From NCBI GenBank assembly GCA_965223035.1, contig OZ244980.1, forward strand, positions 5,890,001 through 5,954,000: a stretch of 64,000 nt of DNA, read 5' to 3'. The translations under genes were made by a program, and so were the position numbers. Below the pieces are notes generated by a model. The model saw only the letters and a program-made list of their open reading frames with translations. It made no database searches and was not told where the DNA came from. The stretch is from CAMDPA01 sp965223035 (GTDB taxonomy: Bacteria; Pseudomonadota; Alphaproteobacteria; Rhizobiales; Hyphomicrobiaceae). Below are positions 1-6,465 of the stretch, piece by piece (the stretch's first letter is position 1; the number at the start of each line of letters is the position of its first letter).

Positions 1-442
1 CGGCTTCCTGCCGGCGAAGGCCGGCGCGCGGAAGCGGCGGATCGCCGAGCTGGCCGGTATCGACGCCACCTTGATCTTGTACGAGGCGCCCTCGCGCCTG
101 GCCACCGCGATGGCGGACTTGGCCCAGCTGCTCGGTCCGCGCCAAGCCGTGATCGGGCGCGAACTCACCAAGGTGCACGAGGAGATGCACCGCGGCACGT
201 TGCAACAGTTGGCGGAGCTGACCGGACAGCGCGCGCTCAAGGGGGAGATGGTGGTCGTGATCGCACCACCGCCCGCGACGCCTGTGGCGGATGCCGACAT
301 CATCGCAGGCCTGACGACGGCGCTCGAACACGCCAGCGTTCGCGATGCCGCCGCCGCAGTCGCGTTGCGGCTTGGCGTCACGCGGTCGCGGGTGTACGAT
401 CTGGCCATCGCGCTCAGGGGTCAAGCGGCGGATGAGCGCTGA
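1..442 (+). CDS. rsmI: 16S rRNA (cytidine-1402-2'-O)-methyltransferase RsmI, C-terminal part
   Basis: RsmI methylates the ribose of C1402 in the decoding centre of 16S rRNA using S-adenosylmethionine. Only the C-terminal half is present: the open frame runs in from base 2 and gives about 146 residues against roughly 280-300 in the family. The fragment begins GFLPAKAGARKRR and continues LIYEAPSRL-like (residues about 28-37), both hallmarks of this tetrapyrrole-methylase-fold enzyme, followed by the usual C-terminal helical tail. It ends 20 bases before yraN, the usual alphaproteobacterial order, so the two are probably co-transcribed. The N-terminal SAM-binding part lies outside the window. 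Confidence 0.93.
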   Translation, partial: GFLPAKAGARKRRIAELAGIDATLILYEAPSRLATAMADLAQLLGPRQAVIGRELTKVHEEMHRGTLQQLAELTGQRALKGEMVVVIAPPPATPVADADIIAGLTTALEHASVRDAAAAVALRLGVTRSRVYDLAIALRGQAADER

Positions 443-462
443 CGGAGACGAGGGAGGCACCG

Positions 463-903
463 ATGGCGCTGCCGTCCTTAGCATTGCGCGCAGGCGCTAC
501 GAAGCGCGGTGCACGCCGCCGCGATCGGCTGAACAGCCCAGGCCGACGTGCACGCCGTGTCAGCGAGCGACAGGGCCGGTTGGCGGAATGGGTCGCGGCG
601 GTGGCGCTGGTGATCCGCGGTTATCGGGTGCTCGCCCGCCGCCACCGCAGCGTGCTGGGCGAGATCGATTTGATCGCGGTGCGGGGCCGCCGACTGGCGT
701 TCGTGGAGGTCAAGCTGCGGCCGACGTTAGAGGCGGCGCAGCTGGCGATAACCCCCAAACAGATGCGGCGGATGCGTGCGGCGGCCAATCGATGGGTGTG
801 GCGGCACAGCCGCTATCGGGATTGTGAAATCGGCTTGGACGCGATGTTGCTTGCGCCGCGACGCTGGCCGCGGCATCTGCCGAACGCGCTGAGCGACCGC
901 TGA
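463..903 (+). CDS. yraN: YraN family (UPF0102) endonuclease-like protein
   Basis: This is a 146-residue member of UPF0102, small proteins with a restriction-endonuclease-like fold whose cellular role is still not settled. The core motif is visible as GEIDLIA (Glu67, Asp69) followed by FVEVK (Glu82, Lys84), matching the PD-(D/E)xK arrangement. The first 35 residues form a basic, Arg-rich extension longer than in most homologues. A ribosome binding site (gggagg) sits just before the ATG at 463, supporting that start. It follows rsmI by 20 bases, the usual neighbour. The family is clear; the biochemical function is not. Confidence 0.9.
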   Translation: MALPSLALRAGATKRGARRRDRLNSPGRRARRVSERQGRLAEWVAAVALVIRGYRVLARRHRSVLGEIDLIAVRGRRLAFVEVKLRPTLEAAQLAITPKQMRRMRAAANRWVWRHSRYRDCEIGLDAMLLAPRRWPRHLPNALSDR

Positions 904-1090
904 ACCCAATCGGTCCAGTCAAACGCGACGGCACCGCTGCCGGACCCGGTGCAGCGGGTCGTGCCATCACCCGATGGCGCATAGGGCGTTTGCGTGTTCG
1001 CAGGAGCCCTTCCGCTTCCCAGCGCTTCCGCCCACTTCATCGGGCCATCGGGGGGAAGCCCTGGCAAACAGGGTCGGCAACCTAATCGTC

Positions 1091-1252
1091 CTAAATCATC
1101 GTGCCTGAAGCGTAGCGCGATTGTCTGCATGTCATCGGAAGCTTCCCGCTTCCGCTGACATGCAGGCGATGGCATGCAGGCTGCGCTAGAGCAACCTTCT
1201 GCCTCAAATCGGAACCGGCTTTGCGGTTCCGATTAACGGCGCGATGATCTAG
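1091..1252. repeat. RptA hairpin repeat preceded by a 17-bp-stem hairpin
   Basis: Bases 1186-1252 are a clear RptA copy in the B-to-A orientation: they open with ctagagcaacc, fold around the palindrome ggaaccggctttgcggttcc and close with gcgcgatgatctag. Just upstream, 1093-1110 looks like a worn A end (taaatcatcgtgcctga), and 1126-1164 is a near-perfect hairpin with 17-base arms (one mismatch) and a 5-base loop. Together they resemble a diverged two-hairpin composite. The rest of the 904-1557 gap holds no recognisable gene; its last 200 bases are AT-richer than the surroundings. Confidence 0.8.
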
Positions 1253-1557
1253 GTCCAATGGTGTTCGGTTGATCGTGGGGCAGCAATCCGACAAAAACGG
1301 CACATGGCCCCGGCACATCGAACACAGACCCCGCAAAGTTAAATCCTCGATTTGAAATGATCGATTGTCAATTCTGCTGCGCAACGGCTCCAGTCGCAGC
1401 AGTTTAATTTAATATGGCAACTTGTTGACTCTGACCCGCGAGAACTGCTCGAACAAATGTGCGTGCTTTATTGGTTTTGCAGGGTGCTGATGCGAGAAAT
1501 GCTGTTGGGTTCACCATCTCGCCCGGTTATTTTTTGTACATTTGGGAGTTCTCTGAC

Positions 1558-1935
1558 ATGGTCTTGATGCGCCACCTATTGCTCGTCGCAATGTTGACTT
1601 TGATCGTTCCGTCTTCCGTTCAAGCCGGCAGCGCTTTGACGGGCGAAGAAATCGAAAGCAACGTTATTGGGGGAATTTTCAAGTATCGCGGATGGGAAAA
1701 TGGGCAAAGACGCGAGGGGCGCGTTGCCTACGAACGCGGCGGCCGGGTTTACATCATAACCAAGGAAGGTTACGTGGACCACGGCACTTGGGAGATCGTC
1801 GGCCCACAATTGTGTACGCGGATTGCCGTTGGTCGGGGTGGTCGTCAAGTCTGCTTCACGCTAGATACCAATGGTGATGGAACGTATACGTCAAGCCATC
1901 GCTACCGCTTGACCCCCCTGACAAGCCTTCGGTGA
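1558..1935 (+). CDS. small secreted hypothetical protein
   Basis: This 125-residue protein was not assigned to a named family. The chosen ATG at 1558 gives a clean N-terminal signal peptide (MVLMRHLLLVAMLTLIVPSS, then VQA for cleavage near residue 23) and has a gggag 10-15 bases upstream; the frame stays open further upstream but that stretch lacks these signs. The mature part starts LTGEEI, is rich in Gly, Arg and aromatic residues, and ends with two cysteines (LCTRI ... QVCF) spaced as in small periplasmic beta-barrel or lipocalin-like proteins of alphaproteobacteria. It sits between yraN and gshB, genes that are often adjacent in relatives, flanked by repeats on both sides, which suggests an insertion. 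Periplasmic location is inferred; function unknown. Confidence 0.6.
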   Translation: MVLMRHLLLVAMLTLIVPSSVQAGSALTGEEIESNVIGGIFKYRGWENGQRREGRVAYERGGRVYIITKEGYVDHGTWEIVGPQLCTRIAVGRGGRQVCFTLDTNGDGTYTSSHRYRLTPLTSLR

Positions 1936-1963
1936 GAATAGGGACCGCCCGGCGATCGCTAGG

Positions 1964-2036
1964 CTAGGAAAACCTGCATTCAATCGGGATCGAGCCGATG
2001 CCGATTGAATGCAGAAAATTGCTCGATTCTTAGGAG
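1964..2036. repeat. diverged RptA-like hairpin
   Basis: A perfect 14-base inverted repeat (ctgcattcaatcgg at 1974-1987 against ccgattgaatgcag at 2001-2014) sits between a ctagg-type left edge and a ttgctcgattcttag right edge. The arrangement and the aatcgg/ccgatt core match RptA, but the stem sequence has drifted. It lies between the small secreted protein and gshB. Nothing else is recognisable in 1936-2250. Confidence 0.55.
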
Positions 2037-2250
2037 GCGACCATCGTTGCACCTTGAGTCGAAACTGTGCAGGCGGTTTCAATTCAAGGCACGACGAACA
2101 AGCAGCGCGCACTTGCCTCGCAGCCTCCGCCCTGCTCTACAGCAGCATGCGACCATCGCGCTCACACGGTTCACTGGATCAACCCCGGAAACCAACGCGA
2201 CCACCCCGGACCATAGATCGATCGCCCCGACGCCAAACTGGATTGACATC

Positions 2251-3198
2251 ATGACGCTGACCGTTGCCTGCCAAATGGACCCGATCGATCGGATCGATGT
2301 CGCCGGCGATTCCACGTTCGCGCTGTTGCTGGAGGCCCAGCGCCGCGACCACGCGATCTTTTATTACACGCCAGACGCCTTGGCGCTCGACGGCACCACG
2401 CTGCGCGCGCGCGGCACGACGCTGACGGTGAAGGATCAAATCGACGACCATTATGCGCTCAGCGATCCACGCGTGGAAAATCTCGCCAGCTTCGACGTGG
2501 TTCTGCTGCGGCAAGATCCGCCGTTCGACATGGCCTACATCACCAGCACGCATCTGCTGGAGCTGATCCATCCTGCGACCCTGGTGGTCAATGATCCGGT
2601 CAACGTGCGCAATGCGCCGGAGAAGATCTTCGTCCTCAACTATCAAGACCTGATGCCGCCGACGCTGGTGACGCGCAACCTCGACGATGTCCGCGCGTTC
2701 CGCGCGCAGTACCACGACATCATCATCAAGCCGCTTTATGGCAACGGTGGCGCCAGCGTGTTTCGGCTCAGCGCCAGCGATAGCAACTGCAATGCGTTGG
2801 TGGAATTGTTCCAGACCGTGTTCCGCGAGCCATTCATGGTGCAGCAGTATCGCGACGAGGTCCGTGACGGCGACAAACGCATCATCCTGATCGACGGTGA
2901 GGTGGCCGGCGCCATCAATCGGATTCCGGCCCCGGGCGAAGCGAGATCCAACATGCATGTTGGCGGCATGGCGGTGCCGACCGAGCTGAACGAGCGGGAT
3001 GTGGAGATTTGCGCGCGGCTCGGCCCGGAGCTGAAACGTCGTGGGCTGTTGTTCACCGGTATCGATGTGATCGGGCCCTATCTGACCGAAATCAACGTCA
3101 CCTCGCCCACCGGAATCCGTCAGGTCAAGGCGTTTGGCGGCGCCGATATCGCCGCCCTGTTTTGGGACGCGGTGGAAGCGAAGGCGGCGCAGCGATAG
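2251..3198 (+). CDS. gshB: glutathione synthetase
   Basis: GshB joins gamma-glutamylcysteine to glycine with ATP, the second step of glutathione synthesis in the cytosol. The ATG at 2251 gives 315 residues, the normal family length; the frame is open upstream but that stretch is unlike the family. Family motifs seen in order are LRQDPPFDMAY (about residues 86-96), NDPVNVRNAPEK (about 114-125), the ATP-grasp lysine and glycine loop IIKPLYGNGGASVF, and near the C-terminus the metal-binding EINVTSPTG. It sits between yraN and comM, a common order in this class. No strong ribosome binding site precedes the start. Confidence 0.95.
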   Translation: MTLTVACQMDPIDRIDVAGDSTFALLLEAQRRDHAIFYYTPDALALDGTTLRARGTTLTVKDQIDDHYALSDPRVENLASFDVVLLRQDPPFDMAYITSTHLLELIHPATLVVNDPVNVRNAPEKIFVLNYQDLMPPTLVTRNLDDVRAFRAQYHDIIIKPLYGNGGASVFRLSASDSNCNALVELFQTVFREPFMVQQYRDEVRDGDKRIILIDGEVAGAINRIPAPGEARSNMHVGGMAVPTELNERDVEICARLGPELKRRGLLFTGIDVIGPYLTEINVTSPTGIRQVKAFGGADIAALFWDAVEAKAAQR

Positions 3199-3229
3199 CC
3201 GCTCGATTGTAGATGTTCCCATAATGTTC

Positions 3230-3259
3230 TTGACACGAGGTCATCGCCGCACCTACCCT
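3230..3259 (+). promoter_or_regulatory. possible sigma70 promoter for comM
   Basis: A perfect TTGACA at 3230-3235 is followed 18 bases later by TACCCT (3254-3259). It lies 32 bases beyond the gshB stop and would produce a leader of about 180 bases containing the 11-bp repeat array. The -10 match is weak, so this is only a candidate. Confidence 0.3.
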
Positions 3260-3335
3260 GGGCGTCGGTAAGAGCGGCTGGGTGGCAGGCGGATGGTCCG
3301 CCGTCGTGATGTGCGTCGACCGAGGGGACTTTGGG

Positions 3336-3401
3336 CTCGTTGGGGGCTCGTTGGGGGTTCGTCGGGAGTTCGTCGGGAGTTCGTTGGGCGTTCGTGGGGG
3401 G
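3336..3401 (+). repeat. 11-bp tandem repeat, six units, in the comM leader
   Basis: Six consecutive 11-base units of the form ctcgttggggg / ttcgtcgggag run from 3336 to 3401. Two pairs of units are identical and the others differ at two to four positions. The array ends 39 bases before the comM ATG. The reading frame happens to stay open through it, so it could be mistaken for an N-terminal extension of ComM, but ComM homologues begin at the later methionine. Confidence 0.8.
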
Positions 3402-3440
3402 CCCGTGCCAGCTCGTGTGGGCGCCCGGGGGAGTGGGCCG

Positions 3441-4964
3441 ATGTATGGCCACATATCAACGCTGGCGTTCGTTGGCATCGAGGCCCGGCCGGTAGAGGTG
3501 GAGGTGAGAATCTCGCCAGGCCAACCGCATTTTGCGATCGTCGGCCTGCCGGACAAGGCGGTGGCAGAAAGTCGAGAGCGGGTGCGCAATGCGCTGCATG
3601 CGATCGGCCTCGGGCTGCCGTGGACCCGAATTACCGTCAATCTCGCTCCGGCTGACCTGCCCAAGGAAGGCAGCCACTTCGACCTGCCGATCGCGCTGGC
3701 GCTGATGGTGGCGATGGAAGCGATCTCGCCGGACGCGGTGGATGGGTTTGCCGCGGTGGGTGAGTTGTCGCTCGACGGCGGGATTCGCGCCACGCCCGGG
3801 GCGCTGCCGGCAGCGATCGGCGCCAATGCGATGGGTAAGGGGCTGATCTGCGCGGCCGCCAGCGGCGCGGAAGCGGCCTGGGCGTCAGACGCCGTCGATA
3901 TTGTCGCCGCCGCCCACCTGTTGTCGCTGATCAATCATTTTAAAGGCTTACAGACGCTGCGACGGCCGGAAGCGCATCTCGATAAGGAGTGTGGGCCGGA
4001 GCTGGACCTCAAGGACATCAAGGGCCAAGAGGCGGCCAAGCGTGCGCTCGAGGTGGCTGCCGCCGGCGGCCACAATCTGCTGATGGTCGGGCCGCCGGGA
4101 TCCGGAAAATCGATGCTGGCTGCGCGGTTGCCGTCGATCCTGCCGCCGCTCGACACCGCCGAGATGCTCGAGGTCTCGATGATCCACTCGCTTGCCGGCG
4201 AACTGCTGGGCGGCAAGCTGCGCCTAGAGCGGCCATTTCGGGCCCCGCATCATTCCGCCAGCATGGCAGCGTTGGTGGGCGGCGGATCGCGGCCGAAGCC
4301 CGGCGAGGTCAGCTTGGCCCACTTGGGTGTGTTGTTTTTGGACGAGCTGCCGGAGTTCATGCCGCAAGTGCTCGACAGTTTGCGGCAGCCGTTGGAATCC
4401 GGACAGACGGTGATCGCTCGCGCTCAGCATCGGATCGTGTATCCGGCACGCATTCAGCTGGTGGCGGCGATGAACCCCTGTCGATGCGGCGGCGGGCCGG
4501 GGCAAACCTGTCGTCGCGGGCAGCGCTGCGCGGCAGATTATCAGGCGCGGTTGTCAGGCCCGCTGCTCGACCGCATCGATCTGCACATCGAGGTGCCAGC
4601 CGTGATGGCGGCCGATCTGGCGTTGCCGACGGCCAGTGAAGGCAGCAGCGAGGTGCGCGCCCGAGTCAAGTTGGCCCGCCACCGACAGCGACAGCGCTAT
4701 CAGGAGCTCGGTAGCCCCACCGTGCGCACCAACGCCGATGCCTCTGGGCACGTGCTCGAGCAGGCGGCCCAGCCAGGCGACGACGGTATGGAGTTGATGC
4801 GGCGAGCGGCGGATCACTTGGCGTTGTCGGCGCGCGGTTTTCATCGGACGCTGCGGGTGGCTCGGACCTTGGCCGACTTGGATGGTGCCGAGCAGGTGCA
4901 GCGCGCGCACATCGCCGAGGCGCTCAGCTATCGGCGCGAAATGCGGGCGGATCGTGCTGCTTAG
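3441..4964 (+). CDS. comM: Mg chelatase-like AAA+ ATPase ComM (YifB)
   Basis: ComM is a hexameric AAA+ helicase that drives branch migration during natural transformation; in species not known to take up DNA its role is less clear. The ATG at 3441 (MYGHISTLAFVGIEA) matches family N-termini and gives 507 residues, the usual length. The N-terminal Lon-like domain (to about residue 180) contains FAIVGLPDKAVAESRERVR. Next come the Walker A GPPGSGKSML, the family signature FRAPHHSAS, Walker B VLFLDELPEF, and a Cys-rich NPCRCGGGPGQTC stretch before the sensor region SGPLLDRID. The TAG stop lies in the first bases of an RptB copy. Confidence 0.95.
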   Translation: MYGHISTLAFVGIEARPVEVEVRISPGQPHFAIVGLPDKAVAESRERVRNALHAIGLGLPWTRITVNLAPADLPKEGSHFDLPIALALMVAMEAISPDAVDGFAAVGELSLDGGIRATPGALPAAIGANAMGKGLICAAASGAEAAWASDAVDIVAAAHLLSLINHFKGLQTLRRPEAHLDKECGPELDLKDIKGQEAAKRALEVAAAGGHNLLMVGPPGSGKSMLAARLPSILPPLDTAEMLEVSMIHSLAGELLGGKLRLERPFRAPHHSASMAALVGGGSRPKPGEVSLAHLGVLFLDELPEFMPQVLDSLRQPLESGQTVIARAQHRIVYPARIQLVAAMNPCRCGGGPGQTCRRGQRCAADYQARLSGPLLDRIDLHIEVPAVMAADLALPTASEGSSEVRARVKLARHRQRQRYQELGSPTVRTNADASGHVLEQAAQPGDDGMELMRRAADHLALSARGFHRTLRVARTLADLDGAEQVQRAHIAEALSYRREMRADRAA

Positions 4965-5070
4965 ATCTTGTCCGCGCAAGGCGGGATCGCTTGGTCGGCT
5001 CGCCCCGTCACCCTGCCACATCGCTTGGCATCATGTTGCGGGTGGCCGGGCAGCAAAGCGGGATGGTTGC
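4962..5070. repeat. RptB palindromic repeat
   Basis: The copy starts at the comM stop codon with tagatcttgtccgc, continues through the gcaaggcgggatcgc arm and returns as ggtggccgggcagcaaagcg, ending gggatggttgctgc. Similar arms recur at 6140, 22001, 31606 and elsewhere. It probably forms a long imperfect hairpin in the 3' region of comM. Confidence 0.6.
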
Positions 5071-5136
5071 TGCTAACGCCCAAAACGCTGTAAAGCCATG
5101 TTCCCTATCGCCGCGCCGCGGATCATGCGTCGACGT

Positions 5137-5166
5137 AAAAAAGCGGCGTGCCGTAAGGCGCGCCGC
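5137..5166 (-). terminator. rho-independent terminator of the BI-1 gene
   Basis: Read on the minus strand: a 10-base-pair GC-rich stem (gcggcgcgcc / ggcacgccgc, one wobble pair), a 4-base loop and six Ts. It starts 35 bases after the stop of the minus-strand Bax inhibitor-1 gene and faces comM, so it separates two convergent genes. Confidence 0.8.
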
Positions 5167-5201
5167 CGAACCTGTGGGCCTGTGACCGGATCAGCTCCGC
5201 C

Positions 5202-5957
5202 CTACTCCTCGCGCATGATGCCGAGGATGTTGAGGATGTGGATGAACAGGGTGATAAAGCTGCCGTACAGCATGAACGAGCCGAAGATCGAGGATCGCCC
5301 AATGGTCGACTGGTCGCCACCGGCCTGGTAGTACATATCCTTGATCTGCTGCGTCTCCCAGGCCGTGATCACGGTAAACAACAGCACCACGACGCACGAG
5401 ATGCCAAAGCTCATCCATTTGCCGATACCCGGATCGCTGATCAGCAGGAAGCTCACCACCATGGCGATCACCAAGCCGATCGAGGCCATCGACAGAAAGC
5501 CGCCCCAGCCGGTCATGTCCCGTTTCGTGGTGTAGCCGTAAAGGCTGGTCGCCGCGAACGTCGCCGCCGCAATGATGAACGCCTGGAACACCAACCCACC
5601 GAGATCTCTCGCCAGAAAGACGTAGATCATGGGTGAGATCAACGCACCCCAGAGCGCGCAGTAAAGCCAATAGGCGCCATGGGCGAGCACCGGGCTGCCG
5701 GTGAAAATAATGCGCGGGGCAAAGAAGCCCAAGCCGAGCACGCCGGCGAACAGCACCCATTTCATGGGGCCGACCGCTATCGCCTGCATCAGCGCGGGGT
5801 TGCTCATCAGTGCCAGCGTCACCACCGCCGTGCCGGCGACACCGAGCGCCATGTAGTTGTACACGCCGAGCATATAGCTGCGTAGACCTTCGTCGACGGC
5901 AACGCCGGTCTGGGCGGTCGAGCTGACCCGTGAGTACCTATTGTCGTATTGAGCCAT
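5202..5957 (-). CDS. Bax inhibitor-1/YccA family membrane protein
   Basis: This 251-residue protein belongs to the BI-1 (TMBIM) family of seven-helix inner-membrane proteins. Bacterial members include YccA, which modulates the FtsH protease, and pH-gated calcium leak channels. The N-terminus (about 25 polar residues, then GLRSYMLGVYNYMALGVAGT) and the C-terminal FMLYGSFITLFIHILNILGI are typical. Several hydrophobic segments of 18-22 residues can be counted between them, and the family's aspartates in the later helices are present. Start at 5957 is the only sensible methionine and has gaaggga upstream. It is probably monocistronic, with its own terminator downstream. Substrate or partner cannot be told from sequence. 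Confidence 0.93.
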   Translation of the reverse strand: MAQYDNRYSRVSSTAQTGVAVDEGLRSYMLGVYNYMALGVAGTAVVTLALMSNPALMQAIAVGPMKWVLFAGVLGLGFFAPRIIFTGSPVLAHGAYWLYCALWGALISPMIYVFLARDLGGLVFQAFIIAAATFAATSLYGYTTKRDMTGWGGFLSMASIGLVIAMVVSFLLISDPGIGKWMSFGISCVVVLLFTVITAWETQQIKDMYYQAGGDQSTIGRSSIFGSFMLYGSFITLFIHILNILGIMREE

Positions 5958-6139
5958 TGTGGTTCAAATCCCTTCTGAGGCGAACTCGTCGGTTCACGTT
6001 TGGAATATGGCCGAGACGGCAACCGCTTTCAAGCGATTCTGGCCCAAATCCGATTCGGTAGATAAGCATTTGAACACATCTTGCAAGGGATGTCCCGCCG
6101 CAAGGGAAGCCCGGCGCCGACCTCGAACCCGGTTTGCCC

Positions 6140-6250
6140 TAGATCAGTTGCGCCCAAGGCCGATCAGCCGTGTCGACCCGCTCCCCAGCGCGGCCTCGTA
6201 CACATGCGGGCCGTTGCATGGCCGGGTGGGAAAACGGGATGGTTCCGGCC
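6140..6250. repeat. RptB palindromic repeat
   Basis: Recognised by the sequence gcccaaggccgatcagccgtg and the returning arm ggccgggtgggaaaacggga followed by tggttccggc. It lies in the 508-base gap between the BI-1 gene and ybbP, both minus strand. The AT-richer stretch after it (about 6255-6300) and the rest of the gap show no gene. The BI-1 promoter should lie in the 5958-6140 part. Confidence 0.55.
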
Positions 6251-6465
6251 GACACCGAAACGATTTAACATAAATTTGCGTCAAGCGATGACGATGCGCT
6301 GGCTTATTGACCGAAGCTGCCAGCCGCCGTAACGCGTTCGATCGGCTTCGCGTTGGACCAATCGCGGTTGCATATCAATGCAAATGACGCTCGGCGATCA
6401 CGCCCCGGCTTGTCATTGATCATTCGGTCATCGTGAGCTGGCCGCGATCAATGCCGCGCGGCGCT

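Noticed and set aside
2179..3222. 347-codon open frame antisense to gshB
   Set aside because: GC-rich shadow frame; His/Arg/Gln-rich translation without any family pattern, while the other strand encodes a full glutathione synthetase.
3125..3934. 269-codon minus-strand frame across the gshB-comM junction
   Set aside because: Ser/Ala/Pro-rich shadow created partly by the 11-bp repeat; no homology seen.
5955..5985. ggttcaaatccc resembling a tRNA T arm
   Set aside because: No acceptor stem or anticodon arm can be folded around it; it is the ribosome-binding region of the minus-strand BI-1 gene.
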